Shown here: positions 46,192-58,462 of the stretch, in pieces
Layout of the letters: the number at the start of each line of letters is the position of its first letter
Position numbering within the stretch: the first letter of the stretch is position 1
Program-made: the position numbers and the translations under genes
Assembly: GCA_001414485.1 (NCBI GenBank)
Contig: LLEY01000125.1
Span: forward strand, 118,749 to 182,748
From: Calycina herbarum
Lineage: Eukaryota; Ascomycota; Leotiomycetes; Helotiales; Pezizellaceae
Reading direction: 5' to 3'
Length of the DNA stretch: 64,000 nt
The notes under the pieces: model-generated
Databases searched by the model: none
Told to the model about the DNA's origin: nothing
What the model saw: only the letters and a program-made list of their open reading frames with translations

Positions 46192-47937
46192 CCTGCTAAC
46201 TATAGGGCTATCGCTCGCGTGATCCGCGTCGTAATTCCAGTGGGTGGTTGCGAATTTCGTGTTCGTATTTTCCAAGAAATAGGATTTCTCTTGATGAGAA
46301 TGTGATTGCGGTTGCGAAGAAATGGTTGTTTCTGCGTCGAGTCGTCCGAGGGAGCGATGCGACCTATGGCAACGAGGGGGAGCCCTTTGTTCCTTCCTCC
46401 GCTTGCGTTCTCCCAGCCACTGCCTCAACCTTTTTGACTCTGGCTTCGGAGCCTCTCACAACGGCCAATGACTGAGCTGCACCCAAGTCACCTTGGATTG
46501 TGCTTGTATAGGGACTTGCTTAGATGGCTCTTTGTCCTTCTTCTTCTCAAAGATTGGGAATTGATTTTCGTGGAATTGAAATGGTCGCGGCAACTTCGCT
46601 TCTTTGTCTGGTGAGGTTGACGAAAGCGGGTTGGTCGCAAGACGAAAGAATGCAAGTAATTGCACCAAGAAAAATGGGATTAGTTTAATTTCACCCAACA
46701 ATCGATTGTTGGATGCGCGTGAAGCGTGTTTATTTGTGTGATGGTGAAGCTCTAGTTTGGGGGAAGCTCCTCGGGTGGCTGTATGTCGCTACCCCCTTTC
46801 AATTTGTCAGTGAATCTCACTTGAGCGTGATAGTAGGTAGATCGGGGTGAGAAATAGGTGGCCTAAAGAGCTAAAGTTAAGCGACCAAAAGTGAATAGGC
46901 TCATCTAATTTATTTTCATAGGGATATCACAACATCATCTCCCCCGATTGACTAGATGATTGACCGTGCTATGTCTTGTCTCTCGATCGTCAAATTATCA
47001 TCTAATTGAGGACTTTATAATATGGACTCTCGCTCTATCATTTAATGTTAGCTCAAGGTCGCAATTCTTTTTTCTAAAAATAAAAAATAAAATAGAAAAT
47101 GCCATTCTTACATCGCCCTTACAAGCCAACTTGGAAACCCAAGCCCATCTTGAAAGATGGTGTTTTTGATAGAAACTACAATCATTCTTTGAGTAAAAAA
47201 AAATTGCCCTTCGTGCAGAGGTCTGACCCCTGGTAAATTGTAGCTTGCCCGCCACATCCGAGTTTACAGGTTAGCCTTTTGTCAATTAGAGATTTTGGTT
47301 GATTTGAATCTCTGGTCAATTTGTAATGAGACGTCGCCATTTCAGTCTTGCCTACGGTGTTGTTGAAGAGTATGTTCTGGGAGGTGACGTCTCGATGAGA
47401 AATGTGCGACCGCATTGACCTTGCTTACTATGTGACTATTAGCTGACAATCTGCTTAAATGATTTGCTTTTACTTGATAACCCAAGTTTTAGGAATGTAA
47501 TATACGACTGTGCACTGGTCCGTCGTAAAAGGAAATATTTTATATCAAGCTGGTGTTTAACGCATGCCCAAAAAATGACGGAATAGGAGGATGCAAATAC
47601 CCTGGTGACAGAACCCATATATTTCTTTATCTTGGTACGAATGCTTGAAAACCAAATCTATCGCAAGGATCACATTTATCTCAATAATATCCCTCAAATC
47701 CAATGGAGGAAAGGAAGCCCATTCTGAATTAGCACGCCACCGACTTCGGTCCCAACAAGAGTTTCGATATGGAGAAAGAGGCGGCAGAATGGAGCATGCA
47801 GGGACGTGAGCACAACATCAACCCCAGATTTATCTTTCAATTCGCAACAGTGACGGCGGTATGGTACAAGGGACTGCGAAAACTGATTCATCCTCCAACA
47901 CACTGACTCCTTCCACCAAATGTATATCCCGGATCGT
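46192..47937. other. Intergenic region upstream of coiled-coil gene and below COX12
   Basis: No complete gene. Contains a kinase-like fragment listed separately. Confidence 0.45.
47182..47415 (-). pseudogene. Possible protein-kinase fragment with shuffled motifs
   Basis: A 77-codon frame holds ISHRDVTSQNILFNN, resembling a kinase catalytic loop, followed (not preceded) by KLGCGGQATIYQGSDL, resembling a glycine-rich loop. The order is opposite to that of a real kinase, so this is at best the remains of rearranged kinase DNA. Chance similarity is possible. A true kinase gene lies 1.5 kb to the right. Confidence 0.25.
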
Positions 47938-48442
47938 TTACTGATCGAGACGAGTAGGGAAAGTTCCTTTCTCTACCAAATCGTGAGCCCGTGTCGACTC
48001 CAAAGTCCATTCTGGATGTGGGATTGCTGTACTAACCTCGTTGCTCGTCCCATCTCTCACACCAGTTGCTTGGGCACAATGAACGGTACGCCAAAAAGAA
48101 CTACGCCACAGTCAGAACAATCTTCCCATCCTCTTCCGACCCAACCTACCTGACGGCAAGGCGCGAAATCCTCTCCCTTTGCTAGGATGCACTTGTGGTA
48201 GTCGACATAGTTTTGCCAGCAATGCTTGGTCTGGTTTTGGTTCGGGAAGCGGGCATCGAAGCCTAGATTAGGAATTGAGGGTTAGGACAATCGAATTGGG
48301 CATCTGCGAGAGGGAATATGTACCAGCTAGAGAAAGTTAGCAATCAGGCCATTTCTTCCGGGGCACCCAACGCTGATTGAGACAGCTCTCGCAGCTTACC
48401 AGTCACAAACTTGAAGGGCTTGGTCTCGCGGTCGTCGGACAT
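47938..48442 (-). CDS. COX12: Cytochrome c oxidase subunit VIb
   Basis: Intermembrane-space subunit at the dimer interface of complex IV, imported through the Mia40 disulfide relay. Four tiny exons, 48442-48400, 48262-48150, 48100-48037 and 47972-47938, total exactly 85 codons for 84 aa (yeast Cox12 is 83). Product: [20 protein letters not shown] at the start, [16 protein letters not shown] (CX9C), [13 protein letters not shown] (CX10C), WCERWDEQR and a C-terminus [11 protein letters not shown]. Donors are GTAAGC, GTAGGT and GTTAGT. No exon exceeds 113 nt, so the gene is invisible to simple frame searches. It is divergent from the kinase gene over 470 bp. Confidence 0.96.
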
Positions 48443-48912
48443 GTTTGCTGTCACAATGCGAGTCGGTTGAGTAGAGAGGGGTAAAAGTGTCTGGTGGTGG
48501 TTCAATTGCTGAAGGGGAGTTGGGAGTGGTAGGTGAGGTCGTTAGATTTCGAACATGGCCGAGCTCCAAGCCGCGCTAAATTTTGCCGCTGGGTCACGTG
48601 CATATTATCTTACGACACCTAGACCAGACCTCCTTCTCATTTGGCACGTAGATACCTAATTTTGACACCCTCCCTTTGATCATGATTGTAAGAGGGTACA
48701 AATGTCGCTCAGCAAGTGCTTGAATTCACCGACTTCTTTGTTCTTCTCAAAGCAGGTGCTCGATACCTCAAAGAAACAGCAGGATGCTTTCAACAGCGCG
48801 AGCCCTCTTTCTGGTAAACTTGAACTTTTTCTAGATTCTCGAATTTTATTCCGTGGTTAAAATAATTTGACGTCCGTTCTCTACACTCACAACCGGTCCA
48901 GCGGCAACGAAA
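48443..48912. promoter_or_regulatory. Divergent promoter, COX12 and kinase
   Basis: 470-bp spacer between opposite starts. No specific site claimed; CACGTG occurs at about 48595. Confidence 0.4.
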
Positions 48913-51900
48913 ATGGCCACTCGAAAGAAAAAACAAAGCAAAGGTGTGGAACATCTGTCTACCTGGAGATTCGACGAGGTATTGTTAAGAAGATTCCACG
49001 GTTGGCGAATTGCTCTTCGAGATTGGAACTCTTATAAATATATACCATTCTCATACCAACGATATGATTATGTGCCCGGAGAGACTCGGATTCTAGGGAA
49101 AAAGGAGCTGGAGGTCTACGATTTAGGGGCCCCGGAGCGTCTCTGGCAAAAGGAGAGGACAAGGGACTATGAAACAGAATGGTTGAAGGGAGAAATGTTA
49201 CAGTTCAAAACGAAACCCAACAATCCACGGTACTTCAAACATTGGAAAGGGGTAAAGATTCTAGGGGAAGGGTATGTTGGCCGCAATCTGCGAATCAAAC
49301 GGAGGGTTCAAAACTAATTCAATGATAGTGGAGAAGGGAGAGTGGGCTTGTGGAGATTTGAAGGGCCTCAGATAAAGAATCGATTGCCAGAATTTGTCGC
49401 GGTCAAAGAAGCTAAATCCGGTGACCTAGAAGATGAGGTCGAGTTTCAAATGAAGCTCATGCAGTGTAAAACTGAGCATATCCTGCTTCCTCTTCAAACC
49501 CCGATTAAAGACCAAGTGGATTATGATAATAACAGTGACGAAAAATATATGGTAATACTCCTTGAGTACTGTGAAATGGGCGATCTCAAGGCTCTAATAG
49601 AAAGACGAAGAACAATGTGAGATAAGATGGCCTTCTTATGAATCTAATACTAACAAAGTACCTAGGTCAAAAAGGTTCACTGAATTATCGCTCTGGCGGA
49701 TGTTTGACTGCTTAGTGGATGGGTCTACTGTATTAGGTTACGGCGCGGAATACAAGTTTGATAAAGACCTAAAACAACACGTTGAGGAGCTTGACAAGCC
49801 ACCAGAAGAATGGGAAGTCATAGCTCATCTGGATTTCAAGCCACAGAATGGTAAGTTATTCCGACTACGTAGGAATCATAATCACTTTTCTAATATCCTC
49901 TGTAGTTATGGTAGCGAACCCAAAAAAGCCGCACCAGATTCCAATCCTCAAGGAAAGTTGCCTCATAAGCTGAATTGATACTGTCAAATTGACTAACGCA
50001 GACCAGATTGGGGATTTTGGCCACTCCTATACGATAACCCCTCGATTCACCGAAGAGCATCCGGAAGAATTAGCAAAGTACAAGAGAACGCTCAAAAAAA
50101 TGCGAAGAGCTGGTACGCCAGGTTACCGAATACCGGTATTTAAACTCTCCCTCCTATCCGAAAATTGCTGCTGGTATAATAACGCCCTAATAGGAACAAA
50201 CATCAGAACTATGGGGTTACAAAAACTGGTATGATCTCGGCGTCCCTGGTTATTACGGCCCATGGTCAAACCTATGGAGTGTTGGATATATCATGTACAT
50301 GCTCTTGACTCTCGAGAAACAAAAAGCAGATCCAGACCGTTATCCCAGACAACCGGAGATTTTCTGGCCGGATTTTCCTATCAATGGGCAACTAGCAAAA
50401 GGCCATACATATTGCGAAAACTTGTCGGCATATCATGAAATGTATAGCGAGGAGTTGAGAGATTTGATCTTTGAGTGTTTATACGATAGGCCTGAACATA
50501 GACCGTCCCTCTATAAAGTAAAGAAGAGGATTGCGGTTGGTATGATACATGCGTATGATGCAGCGAAAGTAAGTTAGCCTTTCGTAGAACCGTTGTAGTC
50601 CTTGAGATGTTGAAGCAACTAACTCCAAGATAGGACGCTGGGGAGAGTACAGTAGAGCCTCTAAGCAGTTTCCAACATATTGAGCCACAAAACGCAGAAC
50701 CTCACGAGTCTACGGAAGAAGAGTCATCGACACCTACTTCGGCTGAGAAGCCTGATATTTTCAAAATTGCTGCTGCTTTGCAATCATCTTCAGGGGATGA
50801 TCCGATTGTTTTGTCTCGCCAAATGACTGCACGAGAACCTTCACGGCCGAGGCAGCAAGGTGGGGAGGGCAAGTCGCTCGATATTGTAAAACCTCCACGG
50901 CCGAGATCTAAAAGAGTTATTCCGGATAGTATGGCGGATAGTACGGATTTCGATACTCAATCATATGTTCATATGAGTGATGAAGAATACCCTGCTCCAT
51001 ATCCTTCAAAACCAAAGAAGGGGAATGATATCTTAGGTGATTGGGTTGAAGTAGTTCCTAGTGCTGGTACAAAGCGGAGTAGGCGCAAAAACGAAGATCA
51101 AGGAGGTCGAGGTGGACCTTTTGCTGGCTATCGTAGTAAGAATCAAAAGACGGAATCTTCTGGTACGAGTGGCAGCCGTAGAAACCAAGGCAACAAGAAT
51201 GGGCCACCTGTCAAGTTAGCAGGGACTCCGCTTGGGAAATCCACTCATGAAACGACTTTTAATGGTACCCCTTCTAGTCTAAAGGCAATACAAGCGGGAG
51301 TGGCAACAATGACTGTCAAGCCGGGTACACGAAAAACTGTTGTCGCGAGTAATAGAAGAACACCCCGAAGAACAACTTCAAGAAGGGAATCAGGAAAGCC
51401 ACAGATTTCGCCGAAGTCCAATGTCAGACGAGCATTTGAAAGACGATTAGGAGCAAATACAGAAATAATTTTCCGCATATTCCACCTCGACGGACCCCCT
51501 GATGAAGAACGAGCCATCGGTATAACTGATGGCTTTATAATTCGAGATCTCAATAGCACAGCCACGGTTCTCGATCTCAAGAAACAAATCCGTGAAGCTA
51601 CAAAGACAGACGATAGCAGACTCGAAATCGACCAAATGTATTTGGAAATAACTTCTCTCCCAGGTAGACGTCTCAATCTCGAGGGTATAGACAACCGGAC
51701 TTTTGCACAACTAGGAATCAATGGGTTAACATATCCAAATGTTCAAGTCAATATGAGAAATCGACCTGCGGAGACAGATGCAGTTAATGCCAAACGTTTC
51801 CCATTAGGTCTCATGGTCAATGTAGATGTTAGAGATGCTAGATCCGACAGATGGATTCTGGAGTTCAAGGGGTTGGACGAGACGATAAGGCTGAGGAATT

Positions 51901-52205
51901 TGAAACAGAGAGTTACCACATTAACGAGGGTTCCGGTGGCGAGCCAAGCTTGGTATTATGAATTCAAATCGTTAGGGGTGGAGGAGAGTGGCAAGCAACT
52001 CCAGGAGTTGATGAGTGGGGGAAGGATCCCAAGGGATACGTTTATAGTTATGGTCAAGGACGAGAAGGTTTTTGTTGATTATCAGATGCCAGATGTGGGA
52101 ATACCAGATGTAGATGTGGAGATGCCAGATGTGGAGGCTGGAGCAAGTAGGGGGAAGAACAACGATTGGCTCACTAGGCTCAAAAATTTAGTAACTAAGA
52201 TTTAA
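48913..52205 (+). CDS. Protein kinase with C-terminal ubiquitin-like tail
   Basis: Seven exons (48913-49271, 49329-49616, 49666-49850, 49906-49956, 50002-50135, 50194-50568, 50634-52205) give 987 aa in frame. Kinase marks: glycine-rich loop GEGGEGRVG built across intron 1; FVAVKEAK; hinge LLEYCEMGDLKAL; catalytic loop HLDFKPQNVMV (Leu replaces Arg of HRD); GDFG; AGTPGYRIPE; and DLGVPGYYGPWSNLWSVGYI. The tail is basic and disordered, then two beta-grasp-like segments: about 740-845 (TATVLDLKKQIREATKTDD) and about 860-945 (LKQRVTTLTRVPVASQAWYY). It ends with a small DVxMPDV repeat. Lack of Arg before the catalytic Asp marks a non-RD kinase. The 45-nt intron 49957-50001 is the least certain join. 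Confidence 0.83.
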
Positions 52206-53739
52206 GTTAGTTCCCTGTAATTAAATTTACTGCATTATACACTGTATTTGTCATTTCCGAAGAACCTACCAGGTTTCGCTCATTGTACAATAGAATCATT
52301 TTGTTTTGCAGTTCTGCACAGAGAGGGCATTCCATTTATAGATATATAGTCATAAGTTCAACGAGATTTTATCAAGGAACAGGAACCATCTCTTATAAAC
52401 AACAAGCACATTTCCACTCCGGCTTACACTATTCATCGATTTCTCAGCAGACAAAATTACACCGCCACGTCACTCATTCACTTCAAGTCCATTTTAATTG
52501 GCTCCCAACCTCATCACCAAGAATCTTTATACATTACCACACTCAAAAACTATATACACCTCAACGCCCCAACCCAAAGCCCTGCCCCCACAAGCCACAG
52601 CCATCATCAATCAGCCTCTCAACCAACTCTCTCACTCAATCACTCACTTCTACCACCAAACACCAAACACCAAACAACAAACCCAAGTCTGCACCCGCAG
52701 CCGCTTCCTTGGAATAAACACAGGGGCATCCAAGTAACCCCATCCCCAGCCCTAAACCCCTCATCCCCATAGTCTGTCTCAAGTCCCCCGAACTCCGCCC
52801 CACCAAGAACCTTAAAACCGAATCCCTTGGTATTTAGAAACATCAGACCAACTTACTATATTTCTAGCACACTTGTTACTACCGAGCCGTGGTCGGCTGC
52901 AATGTTTGTTGTTATTGATTTGTATTGAGAGCTGTTATCGTCGAAGAAGAATTATTGGATAAAAGTAGATGGCAAAAAGAAGGCAGAAATTTAGAAGAGA
53001 TTGTATATCAAGCTCCCCTCGACCACTCACCTCATTCACCCACTCAACCCAATCACCCAGACTCACAAACACAAACTCAAATAAAGCATCAAGACAGAAT
53101 TAGACAAATATATTATTATAAGTCTCAAGTCTTTCCTCCCCCACCACACAAGGAAGACCAGGACGAGACATCTCAAAATACCAAATTATCTCAAATCTAA
53201 AGACACCTCTCCCCTCGAAGACAAAATCTCATCTCCCTCCCTTCCTTCAACAACAATCAACTGATAGCTCCTTCTCATGAATTCCATAACGAAATCCAAA
53301 GCCGTGTTTGCACAAGAGATCAAGGATGCAGAAGAGTAGAGTAGAAGAATTGAACTGAAGAAGAGAAGAATACACAAGCATGCAACCATCCCATGAAAGA
53401 ACATCTCCCGGAAAATGCAGCCCAATTCCCATCCCGAAACAAATGACAAAGATGCATATGAGTTTCCTTTTATTTCAAACGCCGAAGGAAAAAATGAGAC
53501 CCGAAAAAAGGAACGAGCTCCATGATATCATTCCATATTCATTATGCCCATCATCCACTTCCATCGCAGCAGGTCCATTCCGTAGAACCAACCAGAGATT
53601 ACCAACCATCTTCTCAAAAAAAATTTGCTCCCAATTTTGAATCCTCTTGAATGCCGCTGTAAGATAAAAAAGAACTCCTGAAAAAGTAAGTATCAAAGCC
53701 CCGTCAAATCTATAAAAAAAAACACGTCGACCCAATTTC
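52206..53739. other. Intergenic region
   Basis: Pro/His/Thr-codon-like CA-rich DNA with open but unconvincing frames; CCAAACA and ACTCA microsatellite stretches. No gene supported. Confidence 0.45.
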
Positions 53740-56700
53740 TCAATGCAACTTCTCCCTCAAATACACAACCGCTGCATACCCCGCGCAACAAGTCGTGCTC
53801 ATCCCATGCCCACACCAAGGACACTTAACACTCGTGCTAATAACCCCACTAACACCCAAATGCTTGTCCTCAACAACATTATCCGGTTTCGCCATGCACT
53901 CGTAAATCTTACTCGGCATATCATGGAAGTACTTGCACGAACAGCAAACCACAAACATCTTAGCGATCGGCTCGGGCGTCGCACTCGGGTGAGCTAGTTG
54001 AGTTGATGGCGAGCTGCGTCCAGTCATTCCTACACCTTGAGGAGGGCGTGGAAGACCTAGGCGTGCATCTCGGAGGTAAGTGCTTGAAGGGGAATCCGGA
54101 GGGCCTTCTGAGTCTTGCGAAGCGGTTGAAATCGGTCTTGGCCTGATGAGCTCTCGGGTTACTGGGTCGCGAGGCTGAGCTGATTCTTTACCCTTCAGAT
54201 GTTTCAAGATTCCGCCTTTGGCCTTCTTTGGTGCAGGTTTGGTAAGTGCTTGGTGTTTGAGTGCTGGAAGGAAACTTAGATCTTGCAGTTCTGGCGTTGA
54301 AGCGGACCGGTTCAGACTCAATTGGCGTTGTAACGCGCTTGCTGATTTACTTTCTTTTGGCTTCTCGGCCCCCTTTGCTAGATTAGGTGAAGGAGGAGAT
54401 CCCGTAAGTGATCGATGTCCTGTTGGGGTTTGTGTTCGCTCTTCATCGTCCACAAACTCCATTGGCATGGCAGTTCTGCTGAAATTGTCTTGGCTACGGT
54501 TTGATGCATTGTCTTGATAGATTGCGCCTGACATCATTGTTGCCTTTTGTGTTTGATGAGGAAGAGAGGTGGTGGAGCTTCCAGGGCCATTGGTGAAGAG
54601 TTTCGCATGCTTGGGGTCAAGAGAACTCATAGGTGGGAAATATTCCTTTTGCGATTGAGGTCTCGAGGCCATTGGTGTAGTGACATTCGAAAATTCGTCC
54701 AGAGTCGAGTATTCTTCACTGGAGTCAGTGGCTGTCCGAGCATGGGAACCGGATCTGGCACCTTGTTCTTTCCATGCTGGGTGGCTCGAGGGACCATGAT
54801 GAGCTGCCGATCGTTGTAATTCTGGTGGGAAATCCTCTCCTAGGAATCTATCCGCTTTACTGGACCGTCCGGCAAAGGTATCCGTCACAGGAGTTCCTGG
54901 TTTGCGTTTCGTTGATGCGGGGTTCTCCACAGTATCGAAGATACTGGAAACAAAACTGTTTGCACTTGGAGATGCCAGTCTAGCTGGAGATGCCATAGGA
55001 GACTGTTTCGAAAATACAGATTTAGCAAAGCCTTTGAGACCTTTGGGCGCTTCCTGGGTCTGATAGGAGCTTACCATCTCAGGGACTGGAGAGCGAGATG
55101 GAGAATGATCCTCCAACTCCAGCTTTGGGGGTGTGTAGTCACTAAAGAAAGAAAATGGACTTTCAATGTCGCCTAGGTGTTTCGCCTGTGTACTAATATG
55201 CTGAGTTACCAGCTTAGAAGGTGCCTCGTTGCTCATCTGGCTCTTCACAGAGTGGAAAGATGGTGATCGTTCTCGGTTGGCTTCTGAAGAGGTTTTGAAT
55301 CGATAGTCGTCTTTGAAAGCAGCCACTGCTTGCTCCTTACTGTGGAGACGTTGGTTCTGAACATAACTTCCGTTATCACGTCCCCGTGAATCGCTAGATC
55401 GGTCTCTGCTATTGAGAGAAGACCTGTCCAAAGAATTTGGAGAAACACCCCTTGGATAATTGTTAATCTCGCCGCTCGTTCTTGGACGACTGCTAGAAGG
55501 TGGGTATCTATTCTTGCTTGAATTTGATGCATCACGTCTCGAAGATGGTGAATTTTGATCGCGAGCCTCAGTTGCCATTTGTGGAAACATGGATTGTCGG
55601 GCCTTCCCAGTGTTGGTCTTCTTCTGCATCATTGACCCATCATCTGGAACGGAAGATTTCATATCTACTTCTGTGAACTTTCCCGTATTGCTGCGTCCAC
55701 CATCCCAGTGTGCAGAAGTGCGCGAGGATTCAACATACATTGAAGTTGGAGCTGTTGGGCGTTGTCTATTTACCATGGATGAATTTGAAGATGGCTCGCG
55801 GCTAGAGGTGCCATTTTTAACAACCGCAATTGAAGGGCGATCATGGGTTATAGATTGTCGAATCCTGTCTTGATTAGATGCCTCCTCTGACAGCCTAAGT
55901 TTGAGACCACCAATAAATCCATTATTTCCACCTGCTGGTGGAGCCTCCTTTGAAGGTGTGGGCTGTGGAGATGCTGAATTATGATTATTTTTCTTGCCGT
56001 GTAAAAGATTCTTTAGACTCAAATCCATGCTTCCCCTCCTTGAGCGATTGGCACTCTTCTTGCCGTCGTCCTTTGGTGACGTCTCGGGCGGAGTGGTTTG
56101 AACTGCAGGTGATGATGCTGATCGATCCATCGCTGGCATGTTGCGGAACCGATCGGTGGTTGGGGGAGCTTTACTCAAACGGTTCTTCATGCGTGCAGCA
56201 TGTTTGGCCTCGGTTTCTGCCTTCTTCTCCACCTCGAGTTTCTTCTTGTCGGCCTTCTTCTTGTCTTTAGCCGCCTGCTTCTCCTTCTTCTTCTTGTTCC
56301 CCGTAATATCTTCCCAGCCGGGGGAATGGCATATCGAGGACCGATCGGATTCGTCTCCACTCTCACCTTCTGTGTGAGGAACCGCGCCGCCTGCCTTGAT
56401 GACGTATTTCTTCATGTTGTTTCCCTCCTTCACGAGCGCAGGAGAATCAGGGGAGGGCGGGACTGCGATTGAGAGGGTGGGAGCTGTCATAGTGCGGTTA
56501 TGGCTTGAGAGCATTGTATGAGGTGGTTTCGAATGGATCGGATGGTTGGTTTGGTTCGTCTGGTAGGAATGGTGGTTTACCTCCATGGACATCGTACTTG
56601 TACGAGACTGAGGCATCGCGGGAGTTGGCTGTCCTTGCAAGCGATTCACCTACAGAGGCATTGTTAACCAAGCCGCACCTTGACGGGAGGCGCTCTTTGC

Positions 56701-56809
56701 TTCGCCTTGAATCACAACTTACCTTGTGCCTTCGCTCCAAATCGAGCATCCTTTGAAAGGTATTGCGCCTTGCCAGCACTGGCTGTCCATTTCTATCGGT
56801 GGTAGCCAT
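53740..56809 (-). CDS. Large disordered fungal protein with Cys-rich C-terminal domain
   Basis: Exons 56809-56723 and 56649-53740 (73-nt intron, GTAAGT...TGTAG) encode 998 aa. Start MATTDRNGQPVLARRNTFQR and a basic helix LDLERRHK. A short conserved-looking region follows (MKKYVIKAGGAVPHTEGESG; SICHSPGWEDITG), then a Lys-rich helix (KKKKEKQAAKDKKKADKKK). The centre is Ser/Pro-rich and disordered. The last ~75 residues form a compact Cys domain: FVVCCSCKYFHDMPSKIYEC, then CPWCGHG and STTCCAGYAAVVYL, likely zinc-binding. I recall this C-terminus in other filamentous ascomycetes but know no function. Confidence 0.83.
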
Positions 56810-58047
56810 CGTGGTTGAGGAATTCAAGAACGCGACTTGGACCTGGTTGGCGCTTCAGATATTCAAGACCAGGGCAATCCGGTGCTCTTGGTATCATCCA
56901 GTCACTCTCGGCACGGCCGGAAATTGTGAATAGCAAACTTGCAGCGAGAACGCGACGCAGGTTGAGGTTGAAGATGCCGATTTGATTATTTTGCTGCGAG
57001 TGGTTTGAGAGTTGCTGTCAATGCGGGGCACGTATGTCATACTCTGTCGCCATCAGATACTGGAGCAAAACGAGGGTGAGGAGGAAGTCGCAATGGAAAC
57101 GAGGAATCCAGGAGGTTGGAAATGCTGATGATGCGAGAGTTTGGTCGATGTTGAAAAGAGTTGGAAGTAGCCAAGTAGGAAATCCGAAATGGACGGGCAG
57201 TGCCTGTTGGAAAAGGAAAATCTGGGTCGGGGTCAGTAGATACAAATGGAGGTAGGTCCCTTCACTGCACGGCTTTTTTGGGGCTCGTCTCGCCGTCTCG
57301 CCGTCTCGCAAGAGGAGAGATGTGGTTTGACAGGGAATCCAATTCGTTCCAACGCGCCAACCAGGGTCGACATGCCATGCTGCCGTGGACCCGATCATCT
57401 CTACAAAGAAGCTTCATTGCCATACGTCCCTATCACGTTCCTCTCACGGCCTGGTAACATCTGATCCGGGCGAGACATTGGGGGAGAGGATGATCAACAT
57501 ATTGGTGGCACCACGAATTCGTTGACAGCATTTGACAGCATCGCTTCCCAGCTCTCGCGATTCGCCAAGGGTCCCGCGGGAATGGAGCGCCGCTTGGCAC
57601 TAGCGAAAGGGGTAAAAGGGGGGCAGAGAGGAAGCGAAGGCTCGAAAACAATGCATGCGAGACGTCGGCCAGTTCCTGTTTGCTGCAGCGGGAGAAGGGG
57701 CAGCGAAGATGCAGCCTGCTGGCGCGGGCGCGAAAGAACCATGAATACGAGGAGAGGAGAGTCTTCCATCCGGAAGGGGATCTGCCCCGCATTCGGACAG
57801 AAAAGACTGGAGGGCGGCTCTACTCTAGCTAGGCTTGGAAGGGAATAGAGGTTAGAGTTTGCCTTCGTACAGATCAAACTTTGCTGAGACTGCATCCTCT
57901 GCTGCAGCGGTGAGTTCCAAAGTCCTTCTCTTCCGAGGTGCTTTCAAGTTACTTTTTCTTGGCTTCTCGCGATGTTCTTTAGGCGCATGGTTTGACTTGC
58001 AGCAGGTAATAGTAGCGTCTATAAGGTACTAGGTACTTGTGTTTTTC
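56810..58047. other. Upstream region of the Cys-rich protein gene
   Basis: Locally GC-rich, with overlapping open frames on both strands (57433-57895) that lack domain character. GCCGTCTCG is duplicated at about 57290-57306. Considered promoter/5' untranslated DNA. Confidence 0.4.
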
Positions 58048-58462
58048 GGGAATCGATTATTTGGGACACAGATTTGCATAAGTCATGCATAATGACCCCC
58101 AACACTACAGGCATAAAAGCTACGTCAGCCAACACAACACTGCGGTTAATAAGTCGTGTATACTAAAACTGAATTTGCATTTATTTCTAAGTTAGCGCAC
58201 AACTAATTCAATTGTAACTTTTGTTAACTATAACACTTTTTTAATTTTTAAAACAATATAGCATCGCAAGCTATAGTCTTTACAAGTGTATTATACTAAC
58301 TTATAAAAACAAAAGAGTGTTACGTTGAGAAGTTGTATACACGTATATAGAGTTGTGGCTGCATACTTGGTTTATGCAAGACTTGCCGTAGTCGCCCCGC
58401 CTTTTCCATGCTCTGACCAATTATAATTTTATGCAAATCTGTGTCCCAAATAATCGATTCCC
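58048..58462. mobile_element. 415-bp MITE with perfect 34-bp inverted ends
   Basis: 58048-58081 and 58429-58462 are exact inverted copies (begins GGGAATCGATTATTTGGGAC). TTTTTC directly abuts both outer ends (58042-58047 and 58463-58468), extending to TTTTTCGG if the terminal GG is counted, so a target duplication of 6-8 bp. The interior is AT-rich and non-coding. An 8-bp duplication would fit the hAT superfamily; class is inferred. Confidence 0.85.

Noticed and set aside
52283..52717. 144-codon frame rich in His, Ser, Pro and Thr
   Set aside because: Reflects CA-rich low-complexity DNA in an intergenic region; no conserved-looking segment.
57433..57895. Overlapping open frames on both strands upstream of the Cys-rich protein gene
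   Set aside because: Frames lack domains and share GC-rich promoter-like DNA; no intron structure improved them.
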